The notes under the pieces: model-generated | Told to the model about the DNA's origin: nothing | Seen by the model: only the letters and a program-made list of their open reading frames with translations | Database searches by the model: none | Program-made: the position numbers and the translations under genes | In this document: one piece after another, positions 17,365 to 25,249 of the stretch | How positions within the stretch are numbered: position 1 is the first letter of the stretch | Layout: every line of letters starts with the position of its first letter | Origin: Syntrophotalea acetylenica | GTDB lineage: Bacteria > Desulfobacterota > Desulfuromonadia > Desulfuromonadales > Syntrophotaleaceae | Assembly: GCF_001888165.1 (NCBI RefSeq) | Contig: NZ_CP015455.1 | Span: 1,730,001 to 1,794,000, forward strand | Length of the DNA: 64,000 bases | Direction of reading: 5' to 3'

Positions 17365-17877
17365 TTAAGCAAAGTCGGCAATGATGCTCTTCACCTGGTC
17401 GGTGGTCACGTTGCCGTAGACCTTCTCACCGACAATAACCACCGGCGCCAGCGCACAGGCACCGACGCAGCGCAGACAGTCGAGGGAGAATTTGCCGTCC
17501 GATGTCACTTCACCGACCTCCAGGTTCAGCTGCTGCTTGAGCGCCTCGACAACCTTGTCGGCGCCCTTGACGAAGCAGGCGGTACCCATGCACACGGCAA
17601 TGGGATGCTTGCCTTTGGGTTTCATGGTGAAGAAGGTGTAGAAGCTCACCACCCCGAACACATGCACGACCGGTACATCCATGTGCTCGGCGACATACTC
17701 CTGAATCTCCACGGGCAGAAACCCGAACAGGCTCTGGGCCTTGTGCAGCACCGTGACAAGGTGACCTTTCTTGGTCGGCAAACTGTCGATGAACGCATCG
17801 AGCTCGCGGAACAGGTTTTCCGGCAGCTCGTAAGCCTGCTGGGTTCCGCATTCCTTTTTTTCCTGACAACTGGACAT
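17365..17877 (-). CDS. NuoE/HndA-like [2Fe-2S] subunit
   Basis: 170 residues from the ATG at 17877 (Shine-Dalgarno GGGGAGG). The open frame reaches 18165, but the upstream part is Cys/Arg-rich noise. It has a NuoE helical domain (LPENLFRELDAFIDSLPTKKG, HVFGVVSFYTFF) then 2Fe-2S ligands in CMGTACFVKGA and CLRCVGACALAP. It is the first gene of the formate dehydrogenase operon and takes part in electron transfer with the NuoF-like subunit. Confidence 0.92.
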   Translation of the reverse strand: MSSCQEKKECGTQQAYELPENLFRELDAFIDSLPTKKGHLVTVLHKAQSLFGFLPVEIQEYVAEHMDVPVVHVFGVVSFYTFFTMKPKGKHPIAVCMGTACFVKGADKVVEALKQQLNLEVGEVTSDGKFSLDCLRCVGACALAPVVIVGEKVYGNVTTDQVKSIIADFA

Positions 17878-18419
17878 GAGTCCTCCCCTGAATGATGTTT
17901 GGAATCCGAACAGAAACGACAGCGGGGGCTGTCCGAAGATGCATGAAAAACTGCTGCCTGGTGACGGGAATGCGGCATCCTGCGGGATGGGAGAAAAAAC
18001 GCTGGGGCCTCTTCGGGCGCAATACAGCACGCCAAGGCGCGAAACGTCCCGGCAGCAACTCGAGATGGCACATCCTGAGCGACAGCAGCATGGTTTCCGT
18101 GCATTTACATCCGGACATGAACATACCCGCAGAACCGCGCAGCCCGGTTTTTCAGCCGGACGCACCCCATTCTGCCGTTCGGGACACCCGGATCCCGGTT
18201 GACATGCTACATGAAACGACGCGCGATGCAGGACAACGCACGCTTATGCTGGTTTTTGATAAAAAATGCAGGTTTGCGGGGAAATAGCCAAGCCGTGCGA
18301 CCTGGCTATTTCTCCTCCTCTCCAAAACACAATGCAAACGTGGCCGGCAGAAAGCGAAACAAAACATCCAATTCTTTGAATTGTTCAATGCATGATTCCG
18401 CCAAATAACGGCCAAGAGA
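17878..18419 (-). promoter_or_regulatory. Long leader of the formate dehydrogenase operon
   Basis: About 540 bases between the likely transcription start and the first gene, with no convincing coding frame. On the minus strand it contains a palindrome CAATTC-TTT-GAATTG (18369-18383) and a perfect 10-bp hairpin GAAATAGCCA/TGGCTATTTC with a 12-nt loop (18281-18312), followed further down by a T run. A regulatory RNA responding to molybdenum cofactor, tungstate or selenium status is possible, but I cannot match it to a known class. Confidence 0.35.
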
Positions 18420-18448
18420 TAGATACCACCGATAAAATATCATTTCAA
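18420..18448 (-). promoter_or_regulatory. Promoter of the formate dehydrogenase operon
   Basis: Minus-strand TTGAAA (18443-18448), 17-bp spacer, TATCTA (18420-18425). It is the best sigma70 match in the region between the hpt gene and the NuoE-like gene. I searched for a sigma54 GG-N10-GC site and found none with correct spacing. Confidence 0.5.
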
Positions 18449-18671
18449 TCTCTTTTTTACCGATATCGGAAAAAATAAATCCAGGGGTAACGGTCTTTAA
18501 GAATTTTCAATAGGTTGGCAAAAGCGACAGGCTGCGCGAAAAACCCGGAAACGGCTTTTCGTAAACAGGATCGGAGGCGATCCACTGCGATGTTTCCGGA
18601 TATTTATCAGGCATTTAAAAACATCGTTATGACAAAAGATGATCTTCCGGGACGGAGGGTGCTCCACGGCA

Positions 18672-19214
18672 TCAGAGCGTCTCGCATTCATCGGATGAAA
18701 GTTGCGCAATGTAGGGCAAGGCCCGGAATTTATCCGCAAAATCCAGTCCATAACCGACCGTCCAGACGTCGGGGATATCGAACCCGACATAATCAACGGG
18801 CACCTGCACCTGCATGGTGCCGGCCTTGCGTAGCAGTGTACAGGTTTTCAGCGAGGCGGGTTTTCGCGCCCGGAACAATCGCAGCAGATAATCAAGCGTA
18901 TGCCCGGTGTCGACGATATCCTCCACGATCAGCACGTGTCTTTGCGTGATATCGGTTCGCACATCCATGATCAGACGCACGGCGCCGCTGACGGCTCCTT
19001 TGCCATAAGACGAAAGAGCTATAAAATCGATGCGCCGCGGTATCTTCAGGGCGCGGGACAGATCGGCCAGAAAAATATAGCTGCCCCGCAGCACGCCGAC
19101 CATAAAAAGCTCTTCAACCGCGGCATAATCGCTTGAAATCCGCGCCGCGAGCTCAGCAACGCGCCGATGAATGGCCTCTTCACCGATCAATATCCTGCGT
19201 GGAGATCCCGGCAT
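18672..19214 (-). CDS. hpt: Hypoxanthine phosphoribosyltransferase
   Basis: 180 residues from the ATG at 19214 (GAGGAGGAAGG ahead). The PRPP-binding loop reads VLIVEDIVDTGHTLDYLL and the flexible-loop SSYG segment precedes it; the C terminus has the VGYGLDFADKFRALPYI signature. It salvages hypoxanthine (and guanine) to nucleotides in the cytoplasm. It lies 11 bases after the adenine deaminase gene, which makes hypoxanthine, so the two form a purine salvage pair. Confidence 0.93.
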   Translation of the reverse strand: MPGSPRRILIGEEAIHRRVAELAARISSDYAAVEELFMVGVLRGSYIFLADLSRALKIPRRIDFIALSSYGKGAVSGAVRLIMDVRTDITQRHVLIVEDIVDTGHTLDYLLRLFRARKPASLKTCTLLRKAGTMQVQVPVDYVGFDIPDVWTVGYGLDFADKFRALPYIAQLSSDECETL

Positions 19215-19224
19215 GCCTTCCTCC

Positions 19225-20991
19225 TCAGTCTTCGAGAAACAGTGGCACCAGCTGCCGCGACAGCACATGCACCAGGCCGAAGTCGGTCAATTTCAACTCC
19301 GGAATGACCTCGAGCCCCAGAAAACTCAGCGTCATGAATGGCCCCGGAATCGCACAACCCACCTCTTTCAGGGCTTGATTCAGAAACTTTTGGCAAGACA
19401 CCAGTTCTTCGGCGGCGGCCAAGGACATCAACCCGCCGACAGGCAACGGCAGCTGCCAAAGCAGCCGCTCGCCCACTGCCAGCGCCTGGCCGCCACCGGA
19501 TTCGGCCACGGCCCGGGCGGCGGTCATCATAGACATATCGTCCATCCCAGCCACGATCAGGTTATGGTGGTCATGCGCCACGCTTGAAGCCATTGCACCG
19601 CGCCGCAGGGTCAGCCCCTGGACGAATCCCTTGCCACATCGCCCAGTGGCGCGATGTCTTTCGATCACCGCAAGCTTGGCAAGATCCCGTTCGGGGTCAG
19701 CCACCATCTCCCCTTCCCGGCTCAAGCCGTGAAGAATCCGCTGTTCGGTTACCAGTTGTCCGGGCACCACACCGATTACCCGCATCTTGCAACCCGGACC
19801 GGATATACGAAAATCGACCCTTGACCAGTCGACATGCATGGTATTTTTCAGCCAGGGCGCAACTTCGTCGCCTGTGCCGCCGGATTTTTCGTCGACACAT
19901 TGCCCGCCCACAGCCACCAGTCGGCCGGCATGCCAGACCCGTTCCGGACGGAAATTGTCGAGGCTGGAAAACGCTACAAGATCGGCCCTGCGGCCGGGGG
20001 CAATCAGACCGCGATCGAGCAGGCCGTAGTGCACCGCCGGATTGAGACAGGCCATGCGCAGCGCCGTCAGCGGCGAAACCCCGGCTGCAACCATGGTACG
20101 CACCATCTGATCTATGGAGCCGCGGGACAGCAGATCCGCCGCATCCCGGTCATCGGTACATAGCGCCAGAAAACGCTCGGTTACGCAGGAAACTGTCGGC
20201 AAAAGGGTCTGCAGATTACGAGCCGCGCTGCCTTCCCGAAGAAAAACGCACATCCCCCGTTGCAGCCTGTCCCTCACTTCGGCCTCGGTACAGCATTCGT
20301 GATCGGAAGTTATGCCGGCGGCCGCATAGGCATCCAGATTGCCACCTTCGACCGCCGGAGCATGGCCGTCGACGGGAAACCCGCGAACGGCGTCGAGTTC
20401 CGCCAGCAGCCGGGGCTCGCCTGTGATGACCCCCTGGAAATCCATCACTTCGCCAAGAGCCACCACATCCGGACAAGCCAGAAGCCGGCTGTAATCCTCC
20501 GGCCCCAGGCTGGCGCCGGAGCCTGCCAGCAAGGTCGCCGGCACGCAGGAAGGTATGGTCATGAATATGTCGACGGGGGTCTGCCGTGCATCGTCCTGCA
20601 TGAAACGAATCCCTGAAAGCCCGCAGACATTGGCGATTTCATGAGGATTGGCAACCACTGTCGTTACCCCCCGCGAAACGACCAGACGGGCGAATTCACG
20701 GGGGCGCAACATGGAACTTTCGATGTGCACATGCGCATCCACCAGGCCAGGTGCCACAAACAGGCCCTTGAGATCATAACTTTCAATACCGTCAAGTTTC
20801 TTGCCGACCGCGGCGATATAGGCACCGACCATGGCAATATCCGCTTCAGCAATGTCACCCGTTGCCAGATCGATGACTTTTCCGTTACGCAACAGCATGT
20901 CGGCCGGACTTTGCCGACGCGCAACCGCCAGCAGTCGGGTCAATACGGCCGCCTTATGGTCTGCCGCCTTGCGAATGAAAAGACTCACCAC
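19225..20991 (-). CDS. ade: Adenine deaminase
   Basis: 588 residues from a GTG at 20991 behind GGAGAG. It is an amidohydrolase with DAHVHIESS metal-binding motif near residue 90, PHEIANVCG, DHECCTEAEV and the C-terminal AdeC domain (VAHDHHNLIVAG, GGGQALA). It converts adenine to hypoxanthine, the substrate of the downstream hpt product. The first 25 residues are an extra helix before the usual family start. A TATAAT box on the minus strand (21020-21025) lies about 30 bases upstream and may drive both genes. Confidence 0.93.
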   Translation of the reverse strand: MVSLFIRKAADHKAAVLTRLLAVARRQSPADMLLRNGKVIDLATGDIAEADIAMVGAYIAAVGKKLDGIESYDLKGLFVAPGLVDAHVHIESSMLRPREFARLVVSRGVTTVVANPHEIANVCGLSGIRFMQDDARQTPVDIFMTIPSCVPATLLAGSGASLGPEDYSRLLACPDVVALGEVMDFQGVITGEPRLLAELDAVRGFPVDGHAPAVEGGNLDAYAAAGITSDHECCTEAEVRDRLQRGMCVFLREGSAARNLQTLLPTVSCVTERFLALCTDDRDAADLLSRGSIDQMVRTMVAAGVSPLTALRMACLNPAVHYGLLDRGLIAPGRRADLVAFSSLDNFRPERVWHAGRLVAVGGQCVDEKSGGTGDEVAPWLKNTMHVDWSRVDFRISGPGCKMRVIGVVPGQLVTEQRILHGLSREGEMVADPERDLAKLAVIERHRATGRCGKGFVQGLTLRRGAMASSVAHDHHNLIVAGMDDMSMMTAARAVAESGGGQALAVGERLLWQLPLPVGGLMSLAAAEELVSCQKFLNQALKEVGCAIPGPFMTLSFLGLEVIPELKLTDFGLVHVLSRQLVPLFLED

Positions 20992-21061
20992 AAACTCTCC
21001 CTGGACTATATTTGCCTCTATTATACATCACGCCGTCCCTGCCCTGCCGAAGACACACCAT

Positions 21062-21092
21062 AAAAAAAACCCTTCCGGAGCGGAAGGGGTTT
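21062..21092 (-). terminator. Terminator after ksgA
   Basis: Minus-strand stem AACCCCTTCCG/CGGAAGGGTT with a 3-nt loop followed by eight T (21069-21062). It closes the phoH-tsaD-DUF2062-ksgA block before the adenine deaminase promoter. Confidence 0.88.
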
Positions 21093-21151
21093 TGCGTCGT
21101 GTAAACAAGTCAGGCATTTGTTGTGGCGACTGGTAGGCCGGTTGCGGGTTT

Positions 21152-21952
21152 TCAGGCAGGGGAAACATGCCGTGCCAGCACCTGTGCAAGCCGGCCGAAT
21201 TCTTCGAGCGAAAGGGTCTCGGCGCGACGACCCGAATCGATCCCGACCTCGCGCAGCGCATCCTCGAGCCCGTCGAAACCGAGACCGCCTCCGGCAAGAC
21301 TGTTGCGCAGAGTTTTGCGGCGCTGACCAAATGCCGCCTTGACCGTGCGCCGGAAAAACCGCTCATCTGCAATCTCGATCCGGGGACGGGCAAGTGCTTC
21401 GAAGCACAGCACTGAGGAATATACTTTCGGCGGTGGATAAAAGGCTCCGGGTGCCACTCGCAAAACCCGACGGATATCGAACCATACCTGGCACAGTACG
21501 GAAAGAATGCCGTAATCCCTGCCGCCGGGCGCGGCGCACAACCGGTCCCCGACTTCCTGTTGGAACATCAGCACCAGTCGCGAAAAAAGGTGCCGGTGAT
21601 CGAGAATCTTGAAAAGGATCTGGCTGGAGATATTGTACGGCAGGTTGGCTACAAGTTTGTACGGAGGTTCGCACAGAATCGCTTCCCAGTCCAGCGCCAG
21701 CGCGTCCCCCACATGCACCGTCAGGTGCGGCGCGGTACGTGCCTGCAGGCCTTCGACAAGATCCCGGTCGATCTCGATGACGTGCAGTCGCGCCACCGAC
21801 GGCAGCAGACGGTCGGTCAGAACACCGAGTCCCGGACCGATTTCCAGTACCCGGTCCCGGGGTTCCAGCGCGGCAGCCGCAAGGATGCCGTCGATAATGT
21901 GGCGATCCTGCAGAAAATTCTGACCAAAACGTTTTTTGGGACGGTGATTCAC
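21152..21952 (-). CDS. ksgA: 16S rRNA dimethyladenosine transferase
   Basis: 266 residues from a GTG at 21952, preceded by GGGGAGAGAGCT. It has FGQNFLQD, the SAM motif VLEIGPGLGVLT, and NLPYNISSQILFK with the NxPY catalytic motif. It dimethylates two adjacent adenines at the 3' end of 16S rRNA late in 30S assembly. The gene overlaps the end of the DUF2062 gene by four bases (GTGA), suggesting translational coupling. The frame is open farther upstream but there encodes the overlapping neighbour. Confidence 0.94.
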   Translation of the reverse strand: MNHRPKKRFGQNFLQDRHIIDGILAAAALEPRDRVLEIGPGLGVLTDRLLPSVARLHVIEIDRDLVEGLQARTAPHLTVHVGDALALDWEAILCEPPYKLVANLPYNISSQILFKILDHRHLFSRLVLMFQQEVGDRLCAAPGGRDYGILSVLCQVWFDIRRVLRVAPGAFYPPPKVYSSVLCFEALARPRIEIADERFFRRTVKAAFGQRRKTLRNSLAGGGLGFDGLEDALREVGIDSGRRAETLSLEEFGRLAQVLARHVSPA

Positions 21953-22434
21953 AGCTCTCTCCCCTGCCCGCGCCGGGGGCGTCTCGGCCAGCGGGAAATT
22001 TTCCACTTCTGCGCCAGCGGAATGATACGAATCGCAGCCAGGTAAACCGCCACGGAACACAATATCGCCCACAGCAGACTGCCAAAAGTCAGAGGAAGCA
22101 TGACTTCCCAGCCAAGACTTTTAAGGGCGGAAAAGCTCAGGGATTCGGGCATGCGCACATAATCCATGCCGAGCAGAATGCGCCCCGATTCGTATTCGAG
22201 GGCATAAATGAAAGGCGCGGTAAAAGGGTTGGTCACCCAGACGCCCAGTACGGCGGCGAACTTGTTTTCGTTGAGAATCACCGCCAGAAACACGGCCAGC
22301 AGCATCTGAAAGCCAAATGTCGGGGTCAATCCGATAAAAATACCGAGCGCCAACCCCTTGGCGACTTCTTCGGGGTACCGCGAAGCCGCATGAATTTCAG
22401 AACCAACAATTTGAGCTGCCTGGCCAAAGGCCAT
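21949..22434 (-). CDS. DUF2062 integral membrane protein
   Basis: 161 residues with about three hydrophobic segments (GLALGIFIGLTPTFGFQMLLAVFLAVIL, NPFTAPFIYALEY, LWAILCSVAVYLAAI) and the DUF2062 signature GIFIGLTPTFGFQ...NPFT. It ends in a strongly basic tail (RWPRRPRRGQGR) that would stay cytoplasmic. Its function is not known. It is overlapped by ksgA and follows tsaD closely, in one minus-strand block. Confidence 0.85.
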   Translation of the reverse strand: MAFGQAAQIVGSEIHAASRYPEEVAKGLALGIFIGLTPTFGFQMLLAVFLAVILNENKFAAVLGVWVTNPFTAPFIYALEYESGRILLGMDYVRMPESLSFSALKSLGWEVMLPLTFGSLLWAILCSVAVYLAAIRIIPLAQKWKISRWPRRPRRGQGREL

Positions 22435-22466
22435 CGCCGGTACATACGATGTTATCCATTTCGCGG

Positions 22467-23492
22467 TTACGGCTGTTGCGCCCAGCCAGCCTGGTCAAGG
22501 GGCCAGCTGGCCTTGGCATTGAGGTCCTGGTCGGCGGCGCACCCTCCCGCCAGGTAGGCATCCCCGGCCACGCCAAGCATGGCCGCATTGTCGGCACAAA
22601 GAGACGGACTGGGGAAAAACACCTGGAATCCGTCCAGCGCGGCCCGTTCTCCCATCAGGCGTCGCAGCCCCTTGTTACAGGCCACACCGCCGGCCACGAC
22701 GATGCGGTTCAATCCGGTATCCCGTGCCGCCCGGAGGGTCTTTTCACAAAGCACCTCGATCACCGCCTGCTGAAAACTGGCCGCGACGTCGCACAGGTGC
22801 GTCCCCTCGATGGGGCCATTCTGGCCCTGCACATAGTACAGCAGTGCCGTTTTGATGCCGCTGAAGCTGAAATCGTAATTCGGCTTTTTCAGCAATGGAC
22901 GGGGAAAATCAAAGGCGCGGGGATTGCCCTCGGCAGCCAACCGGTCGATGACCGCGCCGCCGGGATAACCGAGCCCGAGCAGCTTCGAAACCTTGTCGAA
23001 GGCTTCTCCCGCCGCATCGTCAAGGGTGCGGCCCAGTGTTCGGTAACGGCCAATGCCATCCACCCGGTACAGATGCGTGTGCCCGCCGGAAACAGCCAGC
23101 GCCAGATAGGGAAAGGCAATGTCGTTTTCCAGCAGCGGCGCGAGGATGTGGCCTTCCATGTGATGCACCCCGACCAGGGGGATTTCCAGAGCCACGGCCA
23201 TGGCCTTGGCTACGGAAAGGCCCACCAGCAGGGCGCCAATCAAGCCCGGCCCGCGGGTGACGGCCATGCCTTCGATGGCTTCAAGACCAACGCCTGCCTG
23301 ACGCAGGGCATCGTCAATCACCACGGTCACGGCCTCCAGATGCTTGCGGGAAGCCAGCTCCGGCACAACGCCGCCATACAGTGCATGCACATCGACCTGG
23401 GAAGCGATGACGTTCGACAGAACCTGGCGACCGTCGCGCACCACCGCCGCCGAGGTCTCGTCACAAGATGATTCTATGGTCAGCAACAACAT
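22467..23492 (-). CDS. tsaD: tRNA threonylcarbamoyladenosine transferase subunit TsaD
   Basis: 341 residues from the ATG at 23492. It starts MLLLTIESSCDETSAAV, with the metal-binding HHMEGH motif near residue 110 and the ASKH/ASNH ATPase-fold phosphate motifs (SGGHTHL, GGVACNKGLR). It transfers the threonylcarbamoyl group onto A37 of ANN-decoding tRNAs with TsaB and TsaE, which are not in this window. Between phoH and the DUF2062 gene. Confidence 0.95.
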   Translation of the reverse strand: MLLLTIESSCDETSAAVVRDGRQVLSNVIASQVDVHALYGGVVPELASRKHLEAVTVVIDDALRQAGVGLEAIEGMAVTRGPGLIGALLVGLSVAKAMAVALEIPLVGVHHMEGHILAPLLENDIAFPYLALAVSGGHTHLYRVDGIGRYRTLGRTLDDAAGEAFDKVSKLLGLGYPGGAVIDRLAAEGNPRAFDFPRPLLKKPNYDFSFSGIKTALLYYVQGQNGPIEGTHLCDVAASFQQAVIEVLCEKTLRAARDTGLNRIVVAGGVACNKGLRRLMGERAALDGFQVFFPSPSLCADNAAMLGVAGDAYLAGGCAADQDLNAKASWPLDQAGWAQQP

Positions 23493-23544
23493 GCAAAAAA
23501 TTCTACTTTCCGAGAGGGTCTGTTTAACGGGAGCCGGCGGCCGG

Positions 23545-24861
23545 TCAGAGCAGATTGGCCGCCAGTTCCGCCAGTGGCGAGCGCTCTCCACGCATCAGGG
23601 TTACGTGTCCGGCGATGGACTGGCTCTTGAATTTCTCAACGGTGTAGGTCAGGCCGTTGCTCGAAGAATCGATATAAGGGTTATCGATCTGGTAAGGATC
23701 GCCGGTCAGTACGATTTTGGTTCCCTCCCCCGCCCGTGTGATGATGGTCTTGATCTCATGGGGAGTCAGGTTCTGTGCTTCGTCGACAATCATGAACTGT
23801 TTGGGGATCGACCGTCCCCGAATGTAGGTCAAAGGTTCGATCTGCAACAACCCCATTTCGACCAGTTCCTTGTAACCGCGCTTGCGCTTGCCATGCTCGT
23901 CCACCATGCCAAGCAGCAGTTCGACATTATCGAAAATGGGCTGCATCCAGGGCGCCAGTTTCTCCTCGACGTCACCAGGCAAAAAACCCAGATCCCTGCC
24001 CAAAGGAAAGATGGGACGTGAAACCAGCAGCCGGCTGTAACCGCCCTCGTCCGCCGACTTGGCAAGACCGGCGGCAATGGCGAGCAGGGTTTTGCCGGTA
24101 CCGGCCTTGCCCACCAGCGTCACGAGCTGAATATCGTCGTTGAGCAGCAGATCGAAGGCGAATTGCTGCTCCCGGTTGCGCGGGGTGATGCCCCACAAAC
24201 CTTCCTTGGGAAGCCGGATCAGGGGTACCACCCGCCCCAGAGCCGCCTCGTAACGTCCAAGGGCGGTATGCGAGGTATTGCTTTCGTCGACCAGGGTCAG
24301 ACACTGGTTTTCGCGATAATCGCCATCAATGTCGACATGCCCCTGGCCGTAAAAGCGATCGACCTGCTCGCGGGGCAGAACCACTTCGGCCATGCCGGTG
24401 TAGAGTTCCTCGATGGAGACTTTGTCGGACTCGTAATCCTGGGCATTGAGCCCCACCGCATCGGCTTTGATACGCAGATTCGTATCCTTGGTGACAAACA
24501 CCACGGGGCAATGGCACTCTTCCTTCATTTGCAGGGCGACGGCCAGGATACGGTTGTCGCCCCGGTCCACCCGCAATTCCGGGGGCATGCGCCGCATGGC
24601 CTGCTCGGTATAGATAAAAACCTTCAGCATCCCGCCGTCGTCCAGCCGCACGCCGTCGACCAGGTGCGCTTTGGCACGAAAACTGTCAAGCAGGCGGGAA
24701 ACTTCACGGGCATTGCGCCCGGTCTCGTTGAGATCCTTTTTAAAGGTATCGATTTCCTCGACCACCGTAATGGGTATGACCACGTCGTTGTCCTTGAATC
24801 GAAGCAAGGCCTGAGGGTCGTGCAGCAAAACGTTGGTATCGAGAACAAAAACCTTTTTCAT
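23545..24861 (-). CDS. PIN domain-PhoH family ATPase
   Basis: 438 residues. The N-terminal PIN nuclease domain (VLDTNVLLHDP, then acidic residues E35, D100-like and D125-like) is followed by a PhoH ATPase with Walker A GKAGTGKTLLA near residue 245 and Walker B FMIVDEAQN. This PIN-PhoH (PhoH2-like/YlaK) family is linked to RNA unwinding and cleavage. It starts at 24861 after GAGGGAG. It appears monocistronic or the head of the tsaD-ksgA block. Confidence 0.9.
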   Translation of the reverse strand: MKKVFVLDTNVLLHDPQALLRFKDNDVVIPITVVEEIDTFKKDLNETGRNAREVSRLLDSFRAKAHLVDGVRLDDGGMLKVFIYTEQAMRRMPPELRVDRGDNRILAVALQMKEECHCPVVFVTKDTNLRIKADAVGLNAQDYESDKVSIEELYTGMAEVVLPREQVDRFYGQGHVDIDGDYRENQCLTLVDESNTSHTALGRYEAALGRVVPLIRLPKEGLWGITPRNREQQFAFDLLLNDDIQLVTLVGKAGTGKTLLAIAAGLAKSADEGGYSRLLVSRPIFPLGRDLGFLPGDVEEKLAPWMQPIFDNVELLLGMVDEHGKRKRGYKELVEMGLLQIEPLTYIRGRSIPKQFMIVDEAQNLTPHEIKTIITRAGEGTKIVLTGDPYQIDNPYIDSSSNGLTYTVEKFKSQSIAGHVTLMRGERSPLAELAANLL

Positions 24862-25055
24862 GACGCTCCCTCACAAGAGTGAATACAAGAATTTTGGGTG
24901 ACGCAGCAATTCGGCGAGATCAGAGGACATGGCGTACGCAGCGCGAAAAAAACTGTGTGAAACTACCATTGGACAGCAGGTTTGGCAACCCCTTTCCGGT
25001 TGGCGAAAGCTCCGGACCGGCAGGATGTGCATGCCGCCCGTTCGACTGCCGGCGT

Positions 25056-25085
25056 ATTGTACAACAACCCTTCTTTCCGGGTAAA
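25056..25085 (-). promoter_or_regulatory. Candidate promoter for the PIN-PhoH gene
   Basis: Minus-strand TTTACC (25080-25085), 18-bp spacer, TACAAT (25056-25061), about 190 bases before the start codon. The remaining stretch 24862-25055 shows nothing I can assign. Confidence 0.4.
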
Positions 25086-25161
25086 ATTCATTTTGTACAT
25101 ATTGGCATTGGGCATGCCCCTCCGGATTGCCGGTGCCCGGCAAACAGCCCTCACGCATATC

Positions 25162-25190
25162 TTGACAGACCCAACATATTGTGGTTTATA
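25162..25190 (+). promoter_or_regulatory. nrdJ promoter
   Basis: TTGACA (25162-25167), 17-bp spacer, TTTATA (25185-25190), 60 bases before the nrdJ start. The spacer is occupied by the first NrdR-like box. Confidence 0.65.
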
Positions 25191-25215
25191 GATGGCCTGC
25201 CACAGGATATTGGCG
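25169..25215 (+). promoter_or_regulatory. Tandem NrdR-box-like sites
   Basis: Box 1, ACCCAACATATTGTGG (25169-25184), matches 13 of 16 positions of the NrdR consensus acaCwAtATaTwGtgt as I remember it. Box 2 (25200-25215, central ATATTG) matches about 10 of 16. The ATAT cores are 31 bp apart, the spacing typical of NrdR pairs. Repression of nrdJ by NrdR is expected. The nrdR gene is not in the window. Confidence 0.5.
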
Positions 25216-25249
25216 GCACACATCTTAACTAATTAAAAGGACTGCATCC

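Noticed and set aside
12873-17384. A 1503-residue open frame on the plus strand across the formate dehydrogenase operon
   Set aside because: It is antisense to fdhA, the NuoF-like gene and the 2Fe-2S gene, all with strong homology and ribosome-binding sites. Its translation has no recognisable domain and reflects the codon bias of the opposite strand.
17878-18165. N-terminal extension of the NuoE-like subunit to 18165
   Set aside because: The extra residues are Cys/Arg-rich and unlike NuoE; GGGGAGG precedes the ATG at 17877.
18341-18357. Possible sigma54 promoter upstream of the formate dehydrogenase operon
   Set aside because: The spacing between the GG and GC elements is 8, not 10; a second candidate near 18020 has 11.
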